DNA from: Prevotellaceae bacterium
GTDB taxonomy: Bacteria; Bacteroidota; Bacteroidia; Bacteroidales; UBA932
Direction: 5' to 3'
Length of the DNA stretch: 8,697 nt
Assembly: GCA_031288885.1 (NCBI GenBank)
Contig: JAITQP010000215.1
Location: 1-8,697, forward strand
Shown here: piece by piece, positions 1 to 6,414 of the stretch
How positions within the stretch are numbered: position 1 is the first letter of the stretch
Layout: every line of letters begins with the position of its first letter
Notes under the pieces: model-generated
What the model saw: only the letters and a program-made list of their open reading frames with translations
Told to the model about the DNA's origin: nothing
Databases searched by the model: none
Made by a program: the position numbers and the translations under genes

Positions 1-438
1 CACGACGGCAGCTACAACATGCCCACATTCCGGTACGCCGAAGTGCTGCTCATTGCCGCCGAAGGCTATGCGCGGACGGACGCGCCCAAAGCGCGCGGCT
101 ACCTCAACCAAGTGCGCAAGCGCGCCGGCTTGCCCGACGAAACAGCGGCCACGGGCGAGGAGCTGGTAAAGATTATCCTGACCGAGCGCCTGCACGAGTT
201 CCCGCTGGAATTTAAGGTGTGGGACGACATTCGCCGCACGCGCCTGTATCCCGAAGCCGACGGTGATGGGTCGGGCACGCTCAAGTGGACTCCGCTTGCA
301 TCGGCCACCATCCAGAACAAGCCGGAGGGCAAAACCCAAGCTAGCGTCATTCCAGAGTGGGCGTTACTGTGGCCTCTTCCGCTGACCGAGATGCAGTCCA
401 ATCCTGCTTTGACGCCACAGAATGCGGGCTGGAAGTAA
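1..438 (+). CDS. SusD/RagB family outer-membrane glycan-binding lipoprotein, C-terminal part (5' truncated)
   Basis: The reading frame is open from the first base and ends at TAA 436-438, giving the last 145 residues. SusD-like proteins are surface lipoproteins that sit on a TonB-dependent SusC channel and bind oligosaccharides before import. The visible part matches the C-terminal half of the SusD/RagB fold. An early block (FRYAEVLLIAAEGYAR) is the usual 'RYAEVLLmyAEa' helix, and YLNQVRKRAGLP follows as the typical 'lN.vR.RAGlp' motif. Next come an ILTERLHEF helix and DDIRRTRLYP, corresponding to 'i..ER..El...DL.R'. The end, LWPLPLTEMQSNPALTPQNAGWK, is the standard family ending ('PiP..E...NP.l.QN.GW/Y'). 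The signal peptide and lipobox lie upstream of the window. A terminator follows, so this is probably the last gene of a susCD transcript. The adjacent GH92 suggests a mannose-containing ligand, which is an inference. Confidence 0.93.
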   Translation, partial: HDGSYNMPTFRYAEVLLIAAEGYARTDAPKARGYLNQVRKRAGLPDETAATGEELVKIILTERLHEFPLEFKVWDDIRRTRLYPEADGDGSGTLKWTPLASATIQNKPEGKTQASVIPEWALLWPLPLTEMQSNPALTPQNAGWK

Positions 439-457
439 ATCTCGCACTATAACCATG

Positions 458-480
458 GCTATATTTCTCATACATATAGC
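458..480 (+). repeat. Short AT-rich inverted repeat downstream of susD-like gene
   Basis: GCTATAT (458-464) and ATATAGC (474-480) are perfect 7-bp inverted arms around a 9-nt spacer, 20 bp past the SusD stop codon. The stem is weak and has no T-run. It may stabilise the mRNA 3' end or be chance in an AT-rich spacer. Confidence 0.3.
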
Positions 481-497
481 ATTAGTTTAAATGGAGA

Positions 498-535
498 GGG
501 GCGTAGCCGGTTTCGGCTATGCCCCTTACATTTTT
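498..535 (+). terminator. Rho-independent terminator of the susD-like transcript
   Basis: The left arm GGGGCGTAGCCG (498-509) pairs with CGGCTATGCCCC (514-525). That makes 12 pairs including one G-T wobble, around the 4-nt loop GTTT. A T-rich tail (TTACATTTTT, 526-535) follows. It separates the SusD transcript from the GH92 promoter, so the two genes are probably separate transcription units. An upstream ATG at 519, in frame with the GH92, lies inside the right arm and is therefore not a credible start. Confidence 0.75.
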
Positions 536-575
536 GCGCGTGATAAAAAATATTTTACATCTAAAATTATTGTTG

Positions 576-583
576 TACCTTTG
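576..583 (+). promoter_or_regulatory. Bacteroidota sigma-ABfr-type -7 box for the GH92 gene
   Basis: TACCTTTG matches the Bacteroidetes -7 consensus TAnnTTTG exactly. The expected transcription start is near 588-591, about 10 nt before ATG 600 and about 22 nt before ATG 612. I see no convincing -33 TTTG at the usual 19-21 bp spacing; the region there is simply AT-rich (TTTTACA near 553). Confidence 0.65.
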
Positions 584-599
584 CTTTATATTAAATATT

Positions 600-2891
600 A
601 TGAAAACACAAATGAAAAAAATTATTACCATTGCTGTAGCGTGCGCTACGTGCGCGCCATGCAGCGCAGCCACCACCAATCCGGTGGAGTACGTTAACCC
701 GCTGGTGGGAACGCTATCCGTCCACGAGTTTTCGACGGGCAACACCTACCCCGCCATTGCGCGCCCGTGGGGTATGAACTTTTGGACGCCGCAAACCGGC
801 AAAATGGGCGACGGCTGGCAGTACACCTACACGGCGACAAAAATCCGCGGCTTTAAGCAAACCCACCAGCCCAGCCCGTGGATTAACGACTACGGGCAAT
901 TTTCGCTCATGCCGGTGGTCGGGGCGCCCGAATTTAACGAAGACAAGCGCGCCAGCTGGTTTTCGCACAAGGGCGAAACGGCAAAACCCTACTACTACAA
1001 GGTGTATCTGGCCGAGCACGACGTGGTGACCGAAATCACCCCCACCGAGCGCGCCGCCATGTTCCGCTTCACCTTTCCCGAAAACGACCGGTCGTTTGTG
1101 GTAATCGACGCGTTCGACAAAGGGTCGTACATCAAAATTATTCCCGAAAAAAATACCATCGTAGGCTACACCACCCGCAACAGCGGCGGCGTGCCCAACA
1201 ACTTCAAGAGCTACTTTGTGGTGCAGTTCAGCAAGCCGTTTACCTATACCGCCACCTTTGCCGACGGCGCGCTAAGCGCCGCCAAGCTCGAGCAGCAGGC
1301 CAGCCACGCCGGCGCGGTGATAGGATTTGCCACCCGCAAGGGCGAGCAGGTGCACGCGCGCGTGGCTTCGTCGTTCATCAGCCCCGAGCAGGCCGAGCAA
1401 AACCTGAAGGAGCTGGGCAGCGACTCCTTTGACGCCGTTGCCGAAAAAGGCAGGCAGGTGTGGAACGAAACGCTCGGCAAAATAGCGCTGGAGGGCGGAA
1501 CGCTCGACCAGTACCGCACCTTCTACTCCTGCCTCTACCGCGCCACGCTCTTCCCGCGCAAGCTCTACGAGGTAACCGCCGACGGGAAAATAGTCCACTA
1601 CAGCCCCTACAACGGCAAGGTGCTGGCGGGCTTCATGTACACCGACACGGGCTTCTGGGACACGTTTCGCAGCCTGTTTCCCCTGCTAAACCTCATGTAC
1701 CCCTCCATCAACAAGGAAATACAGGAGGGGCTGGTGAATACCTACAGGGAGAGCGGATTTTTTCCCGAGTGGGCAAGCCCCGGGCACCGAGGGTGCATGG
1801 TGGGCAACAACTCCGCCTCGGTGCTGGCAGACGCCTACCTCAAGGGCGTGCGGGTGGATGACGTGAAAACCCTCTACGAGGGGCTGCTGCACGGCACGGA
1901 AAACGTTCACCCCACCGTATCCTCGACCGGACGGCGCGGGCACGAGCACTACAACGCGCTGGGCTACGTGCCCTACGACGTTAAAATCAACGAAAGCGCC
2001 GCCCGCACCCTCGAGTACGCCTACAACGACTGGTGCATACACCAGCTGGCCGTTGCCCTGAAGCGCCCGCAGGAGGAGATAGACCGCTTTGCCGGCCGCG
2101 CCCTGAACTACCGCCACCTGTTTGACCCCTCCACCAACCTGATGCGCGGGCGCAACGCCGACGGCTCGTTCCAAACGCCCTTCTCGCCCTTCAAGTGGGG
2201 CGACGCCTTTACGGAGGGCAACAGCTGGCACTACACGTGGTCGGTATTCCACGACCCGCAGGGGCTGATTAACCTCATGGGCGGAAACAGCGCGTTTACG
2301 GCAATGCTCGACAGCGTGTTCGTGGTGCCCCCCATTTTTGACGACAGCTACTACCGCGGCGTAATCCACGAAATCCGCGAAATGACCGTGATGAACATGG
2401 GCAACTACGCCCACGGCAACCAGCCCATTCAGCACATGATTTACCTCTACAGCTACGCCGGCAAGCCGTGGAAAGCCCAGTACTGGCTGCGCGAGGTGAT
2501 GAACCGCATGTACACGCCCTACGCCGACGGCTACTGCGGCGACGAGGACAACGGGCAAACCTCTGCATGGTATGTGTTCTCGGCGCTGGGCTTCTACCCC
2601 GTTTGCCCGGGCTCCGACCAGTACGTGCTGGGCGCGCCGCTCTTCAAAAAGGCAACGCTCCGGCTGGAAAACGGGAAAACGGTTACCATCAGCGCGCCCG
2701 AAAACAGCGAGGAGAACAGGTACATACGCGCCCTGTCGGTAAACGGGCAGCCCGTTACGCGCACCTACCTGACGCACGGCGAGCTCTTGGACGGCGCCAC
2801 CATTAACGCCGAAATGTCGGCAACGCCCAACACCCAGCGCGGCGTCCGAACGGAAGACGCCCCCTACTCGTTCTCAACCTCAAGGCGGTAG
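600..2891 (+). CDS. GH92 family alpha-mannosidase, exported, with Gln in the usual catalytic-acid position
   Basis: GH92 enzymes are calcium-dependent, inverting exo-alpha-mannosidases of Bacteroidota glycan loci that trim N-glycans or yeast mannan. From ATG 600 the protein has 763 residues, normal for the family. Two starts are possible (600, or 612 with MKKIITIAV); both lie just after the promoter box. The N-terminus is a signal peptide ending near PCSA; its several cysteines leave a lipoprotein possible. The N-terminal beta-sandwich (about residues 27-290) is followed by the (alpha/alpha)6 barrel with family signatures: TDTGFWDTFRS (about 348-358), VGNNSASVLADAYLKG (about 401-416), EGNSWHYTW (about 539-547) and GDEDNGQTSAWYVFSALGFYP (about 647-667), where the acidic residues include the proposed catalytic bases. 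The usual GNEP..H motif reads GNQPIQH here (Gln 608, codon 2421-2423). I infer activity on mannosyl-phosphate or another linkage with a good leaving group. It has its own promoter and terminator beside a SusD gene. Confidence 0.93.
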   Translation: MKTQMKKIITIAVACATCAPCSAATTNPVEYVNPLVGTLSVHEFSTGNTYPAIARPWGMNFWTPQTGKMGDGWQYTYTATKIRGFKQTHQPSPWINDYGQFSLMPVVGAPEFNEDKRASWFSHKGETAKPYYYKVYLAEHDVVTEITPTERAAMFRFTFPENDRSFVVIDAFDKGSYIKIIPEKNTIVGYTTRNSGGVPNNFKSYFVVQFSKPFTYTATFADGALSAAKLEQQASHAGAVIGFATRKGEQVHARVASSFISPEQAEQNLKELGSDSFDAVAEKGRQVWNETLGKIALEGGTLDQYRTFYSCLYRATLFPRKLYEVTADGKIVHYSPYNGKVLAGFMYTDTGFWDTFRSLFPLLNLMYPSINKEIQEGLVNTYRESGFFPEWASPGHRGCMVGNNSASVLADAYLKGVRVDDVKTLYEGLLHGTENVHPTVSSTGRRGHEHYNALGYVPYDVKINESAARTLEYAYNDWCIHQLAVALKRPQEEIDRFAGRALNYRHLFDPSTNLMRGRNADGSFQTPFSPFKWGDAFTEGNSWHYTWSVFHDPQGLINLMGGNSAFTAMLDSVFVVPPIFDDSYYRGVIHEIREMTVMNMGNYAHGNQPIQHMIYLYSYAGKPWKAQYWLREVMNRMYTPYADGYCGDEDNGQTSAWYVFSALGFYPVCPGSDQYVLGAPLFKKATLRLENGKTVTISAPENSEENRYIRALSVNGQPVTRTYLTHGELLDGATINAEMSATPNTQRGVRTEDAPYSFSTSRR

Positions 2892-2898
2892 TCATAGC

Positions 2899-2940
2899 AA
2901 AGCCCGCCCATTTGCAATGCAAATGGGCGGGCTTTTTTTT
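2899..2940 (+). terminator. Strong rho-independent terminator after the GH92 gene
   Basis: The arms 2899-2916 and 2918-2935 are perfectly complementary over 18 bp (AAAGCCCGCCCATTTGCA and its reverse complement). One central base lies between them, so the real loop is formed by opening a few central pairs. A run of eight T (2933-2940) ends it. It begins 7 bp past the GH92 stop codon. The paired A-tract upstream could allow weak bidirectional action, but no minus-strand gene ends here. Confidence 0.9.
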
Positions 2941-2972
2941 GTGCTATGTAGCTGGGTTACGCGCAAAAAATG

Positions 2973-2980
2973 TATCTTTG
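2973..2980 (+). promoter_or_regulatory. Bacteroidota -7 promoter box for the ATPase gene
   Basis: TATCTTTG matches TAnnTTTG exactly. The predicted transcription start is near 2987, about 18 nt before ATG 3005. This supports that start over an in-frame TTG at 2912, which lies inside the preceding terminator and upstream of this promoter. A -33 element is not clear. Confidence 0.6.
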
Positions 2981-3004
2981 CAGCATAGCAAACTTCATCA
3001 AACC

Positions 3005-4555
3005 ATGAAATACTTTAACATAGCAGGGCCATGTAACAGCGCAGAGCATTACATGATAGAGGCATCTACCCGCCTAAAAGGCGTTGAGCAGCTGATAGCC
3101 CAAAAGCAATACTTTGTAATCCACGCGGCGCGCCAGAGCGGAAAAACCACCTACCTGAAAGATTTAGCGCAGCGGCTCAACGCAGATGGAAAGTACTACG
3201 CGCTGTACTGCTCGCTGGAGGGCGTACAAAATATCGTTGACCCGAAAGAGGGCATACCTGCTATCATCAGCTGCCTGAAGGACGGGCTTCTATTCTTCCC
3301 GCAGGGGGATAAGTTTGCCCAAGCAGCCAACATGTCCGATTACGTATCTGTGCTCAAAACAGAGCTTACGCGCTTCTGCATGCTATTGGACAAGCCGTTA
3401 GTCATTCTTTTTGACGAGGCAGATTGCTTGAGCGAGGGAACGCTGATTTCGTTTCTCAGGCAGCTGCGCGACGGCTACAACAGCCGCCCCGAGCGGCCTT
3501 TCCCCCACTCCGTTGCGCTGGTGGGCATGCGCAACATCCGCGACTACAAAGCCAAGGTGCGACCCGACAGCCAGTCGCTGGGAAGCGCAAGTCCGTTTAA
3601 CATCGTCACCAAAACATACACCTTGGAGAATTTTTCCAAGGAAGAAATCGCTCTGCTTTACCGCCAGCACACCGACGAAACCGGACAAGCATTTGACGAC
3701 GATGCCGTAGCGCTCGTCTGGGAGCAGACGCAGGGGCAGCCGTGGCTCGTGAACGCCGTTGCCAACGAGGTGATTGTTGAAATTTTGCAGTCGGACTACA
3801 CAAAGCCCGTTACGGCAACGCTGGTGAGCGAAGCCATCCAGAACATTATCCTCAACCGCCCTACGCATATTGACAGCCTCCTTGAGCGGCTGAAAGAAGA
3901 CAGGGTGCGCAGAGTAGTGGAACCGGTGATTTTGGGCGACAGCTTTATCGACAGGGAATCCGACGATTTTCTGTACGCTAAAGATTTGGGGCTAATTCGC
4001 GTGGATAGCTCCGTGGTAAAACCGGCTAACCCGATTTACGCCGAGGTGATTATCCGCAAGCTGTCCTTCTCCACGCAGGAAACGCTGAAAAATTCGGAGT
4101 ATCCCTACCAAATGCCCCGCTACCTGAAGAACGGGCGGATTGACATGGACTTCCTAATGGAAGACTTCCAGAAGTTCTGGCGCGAAAACAGCGCCATATG
4201 GGTTGAGCGCTACGACTACAAGGAGGCGGCGCCGCATTTGGTGATGATGGCTTTCCTACAGCGCGTAATCAACGGCGGCGGGCAGATTGCCCGTGAAATG
4301 GCGGCGGGCACAGGGCGCATTGACCTCTGCCTGACTTACGAGGAGCAAAAGTATCCGATAGAGCTCAAAATTCGTCACGGGGAAAAATCCCTACGGGCAG
4401 GGCTTGAGCAAACCGCCCGCTACATGGACACGTGCGGCTGTAGCGAAGGCTGGCTGGCCATTTTTGACCGTAACCCCGACGCCAAGTGGGAGGATAAAAT
4501 CTACACGAAAAAAGAAGCGGTGGACGGCAAGACAGTTACCGTCGTGGGGCTGTAG
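3005..4555 (+). CDS. AAA-like P-loop ATPase fused to a C-terminal PD-(D/E)XK nuclease-like domain
   Basis: This is a 516-residue cytosolic protein with no signal peptide or membrane segment. The N-terminal ATPase has a Walker A-like motif AARQSGKTT (41-49; Lys 47), where Ala replaces the first Gly. Walker B is LVILFDEAD (132-140), and a sensor-1-like strand ALVGMRN follows (171-177). A middle winged-helix-like segment (about 285-355) holds LGLIRVDSS and NPIYAEVIIRKL, a layout common in large Bacteroidota AAA-like families. The C-terminus carries GTGRIDLCL, then YPIELKI, which is a D-x(n)-E-x-K core (Asp 440, Glu 453, Lys 455). A QTARY (469-473) resembles the QxxxY motif of RecB/Cas4-type nucleases. 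Nucleotide-driven DNA cleavage or binding is the simplest inference; the biological role of this common fusion is not established. It may be a mobile-element-linked or defence gene. It is flanked by terminator and promoter on the left and converges with glmS on the right (8 bp between stop codons). Confidence 0.85.
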   Translation: MKYFNIAGPCNSAEHYMIEASTRLKGVEQLIAQKQYFVIHAARQSGKTTYLKDLAQRLNADGKYYALYCSLEGVQNIVDPKEGIPAIISCLKDGLLFFPQGDKFAQAANMSDYVSVLKTELTRFCMLLDKPLVILFDEADCLSEGTLISFLRQLRDGYNSRPERPFPHSVALVGMRNIRDYKAKVRPDSQSLGSASPFNIVTKTYTLENFSKEEIALLYRQHTDETGQAFDDDAVALVWEQTQGQPWLVNAVANEVIVEILQSDYTKPVTATLVSEAIQNIILNRPTHIDSLLERLKEDRVRRVVEPVILGDSFIDRESDDFLYAKDLGLIRVDSSVVKPANPIYAEVIIRKLSFSTQETLKNSEYPYQMPRYLKNGRIDMDFLMEDFQKFWRENSAIWVERYDYKEAAPHLVMMAFLQRVINGGGQIAREMAAGTGRIDLCLTYEEQKYPIELKIRHGEKSLRAGLEQTARYMDTCGCSEGWLAIFDRNPDAKWEDKIYTKKEAVDGKTVTVVGL

Positions 4556-4563
4556 GAGGAAGC

Positions 4564-6399
4564 TTACTCCACCGTAACCGATTTTGCCAAATTGCGCGGC
4601 TGGTCAACGTTGCACCCGCGCATGACGGCGATGTGGTACGCCAACAGCTGAAGCGGAACAATGGTCAGCAGCGGCGACATGGCTTCGTGGCACGCGGGCA
4701 CCTCTATCACGTGGTCGGCCAACCGGTAAATATCCCTGTTCCCCTCCGTGGCAACGGCAATCACCTTTCCCTGCCGCGTTTTCACCTCCTGAATGTTGCT
4801 CACCGTTTTTTCGTACAGCCTGTCGGAGAGCGCCAGCACGCACACGGGCAGCGTTTCGTCGATAAGGGCAATAGGCCCGTGCTTCATTTCGGCGGCGGGG
4901 TAGCCCTCGGCGTGGATGTACGAGATTTCCTTGAGCTTGAGCGCGCCCTCCAGCGCCACGGGAAAGAGTATCCCGCGACCTAAGTACAAGGCTTGGGAGG
5001 CGTCCTTGTAGGCGGCGGCTATTTCCTTGATATTTTCCTCGCTCTTGAGCATGCCGGCTATTTGCTCCGGAACGCGGATGAGCTCGTGAATGAGCTCCTT
5101 GTAGTCGCCTGCCGACAGCGTTTGGCGCTTATTCCCCAGCAGGAAGGCCATCATCGTCAGCACGGTAATTTGGGAGGTGAACGCTTTGGTGCTCGCCACC
5201 CCAATTTCAATTCCGGCGTGCGTGTAAACGCCCGCGTCCGTTTCGCGCGACAAGGACGAGCCCGCCACGTTGCAGATGCCGAGGATGGTTGCCTCCGTTT
5301 TCTTCACCAGCCGGACGGCGGCAAGCGTGTCGGCGGTTTCTCCGCTCTGCGAAATGGCAATCACCAAGTCGTCCTTATCCACCACGGGGTTGCGGTAGCG
5401 AAATTCCGAGGCGTACTCCACCTCAACGGGCATGCGCGCGTACTCCTCAAAGAGGTACTCGCCCACCAGCGCGGCGTGCCACGACGTGCCGCAGGCAATA
5501 ATGATGATGCGCTTGGCTTCCAGCAGCCGCGGCATGACGTCGAGCACGCCGCCAAGAAATATTTTGCTCTCGTCCATGGCGATGCGCCCGCGAAACGTAT
5601 CGGTAATCGAGCTGGGCTGCTCGTGGATTTCCTTTAGCATGAAGTGCTCGTACTCACCCTTGTCGATGTTGTCAATGTTGAGCTTTATGCGCTTTATGTC
5701 GGGCGTTTTTACGTCGTTGTAGAGGTTTTTCAGGTCGAGGGCGTCGGGGGTGATGACGGCCACCTCCTCGTCGTTGAGGTACACCACCCTGTCGGTGTAC
5801 TCCACGATGGGCGTAGCGTCGGAGGCGAGGAAGTATTCACGCTCGCCCACGCCTATCACCAGCGGGCTTCCCTTGCGGGCGGCAATCAGCTTTGCCGGCT
5901 CGTCTTCGCAGATGATGACCAGCCCGTAGGCGCCCACCACCTTTGTCAGCGCAAGCCTCACCGCCAGCTCGGCGTCCACCTTTTGCTCCATGTAAACGTT
6001 CTCTATCAGGTTTGCCAGCACTTCGGTGTCGGTTTCGCTTTGGAACGTGTAGCCGCGGCTTACCAGCTCCTTCTTCAGGTGGGCGTAATTTTCGATGATG
6101 CCGTTGTGCACGAGGTGGAATTTTCCGTTCATTGAGCAGTGCGGGTGCGCGTTTTTGTCGCTCGGCTCGCCGTGCGTAGCCCAGCGGGTATGCCCCATCC
6201 CCACCGAGCCGGCAATTTCTTTCCCCTTAACCAAGGCTTGCAAATCCTTGACTTTTCCTTGGCACTTGTAAACGTTTGTTTTTCCGTTAAACAAGGCTAT
6301 CCCTGCGGAGTCGTATCCGCGGTATTCGAGGCGTTGCAGCCCCTTAATCAGAATGGAGTAGGCTGTTCGCCCGCCCACGTAGGCAACAATTCCGCACAT
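4564..6399 (-). CDS. glmS: Glutamine--fructose-6-phosphate aminotransferase (isomerizing), complete
   Basis: GlmS converts fructose-6-phosphate and glutamine to glucosamine-6-phosphate and glutamate. This is the first step of the cytoplasmic hexosamine pathway to UDP-GlcNAc, which feeds peptidoglycan and lipid A. The 611 residues are close to the usual length (about 609 in E. coli). The N-terminal class II amidotransferase domain (about 2-240) starts MCGIVAYVGG with nucleophile Cys 2 and has the conserved TRWATHGEPS (71-80), HNG (98-100) and SETDTE (121-126). Two SIS sugar-isomerase domains follow: CGTSWHA (303-309) with SQSGETADT (350-358), and KEISYIHAEGYPAAEMKHGP (490-509) with the catalytic Glu 491 and His 507. 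The C-terminus AKSVTVE supplies the active-site Lys 606. All key residues are present. The start lies 14 bp downstream of the DUF4954 stop codon with no promoter box between, so cotranscription is likely. No glmS ribozyme is possible in so short a gap. Confidence 0.98.
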   Translation of the reverse strand: MCGIVAYVGGRTAYSILIKGLQRLEYRGYDSAGIALFNGKTNVYKCQGKVKDLQALVKGKEIAGSVGMGHTRWATHGEPSDKNAHPHCSMNGKFHLVHNGIIENYAHLKKELVSRGYTFQSETDTEVLANLIENVYMEQKVDAELAVRLALTKVVGAYGLVIICEDEPAKLIAARKGSPLVIGVGEREYFLASDATPIVEYTDRVVYLNDEEVAVITPDALDLKNLYNDVKTPDIKRIKLNIDNIDKGEYEHFMLKEIHEQPSSITDTFRGRIAMDESKIFLGGVLDVMPRLLEAKRIIIIACGTSWHAALVGEYLFEEYARMPVEVEYASEFRYRNPVVDKDDLVIAISQSGETADTLAAVRLVKKTEATILGICNVAGSSLSRETDAGVYTHAGIEIGVASTKAFTSQITVLTMMAFLLGNKRQTLSAGDYKELIHELIRVPEQIAGMLKSEENIKEIAAAYKDASQALYLGRGILFPVALEGALKLKEISYIHAEGYPAAEMKHGPIALIDETLPVCVLALSDRLYEKTVSNIQEVKTRQGKVIAVATEGNRDIYRLADHVIEVPACHEAMSPLLTIVPLQLLAYHIAVMRGCNVDQPRNLAKSVTVE

Positions 6400-6414
6400 A
6401 GCGTAATGGAGTAT

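Noticed and set aside
519..599. Upstream in-frame ATG (519) extending the GH92 by 27 residues
   Set aside because: It lies in the right arm of the SusD terminator and upstream of the -7 promoter box. The extension would also place a second hydrophobic stretch ahead of a normal signal peptide.
1686..2777. Long minus-strand open frame (363 codons) opposite the GH92 gene
   Set aside because: It is a shadow of a GC-rich, strongly biased coding strand. The product has no recognisable domain and no promoter, and the GH92 on the opposite strand is unmistakable.
2912..3004. TTG at 2912 as an upstream start of the ATPase gene
   Set aside because: It falls within the terminator hairpin and before the promoter box at 2973-2980. 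ATG 3005 gives a short leader typical of this phylum.
4535..4578. Imperfect inverted similarity across the convergent ATPase and glmS 3' ends (GTTAC... and ...GTAAC)
   Set aside because: It arises because both proteins end with a Val-Thr-Val-type codon run. Pairing is interrupted and there is no T-run, so it is not a convincing bidirectional terminator.
6400..6414. glmS ribozyme/riboswitch upstream of glmS
   Set aside because: Only 14-15 bp separate glmS from the preceding gene, far too short for the ribozyme, and that ribozyme is mainly a feature of Gram-positive bacteria.
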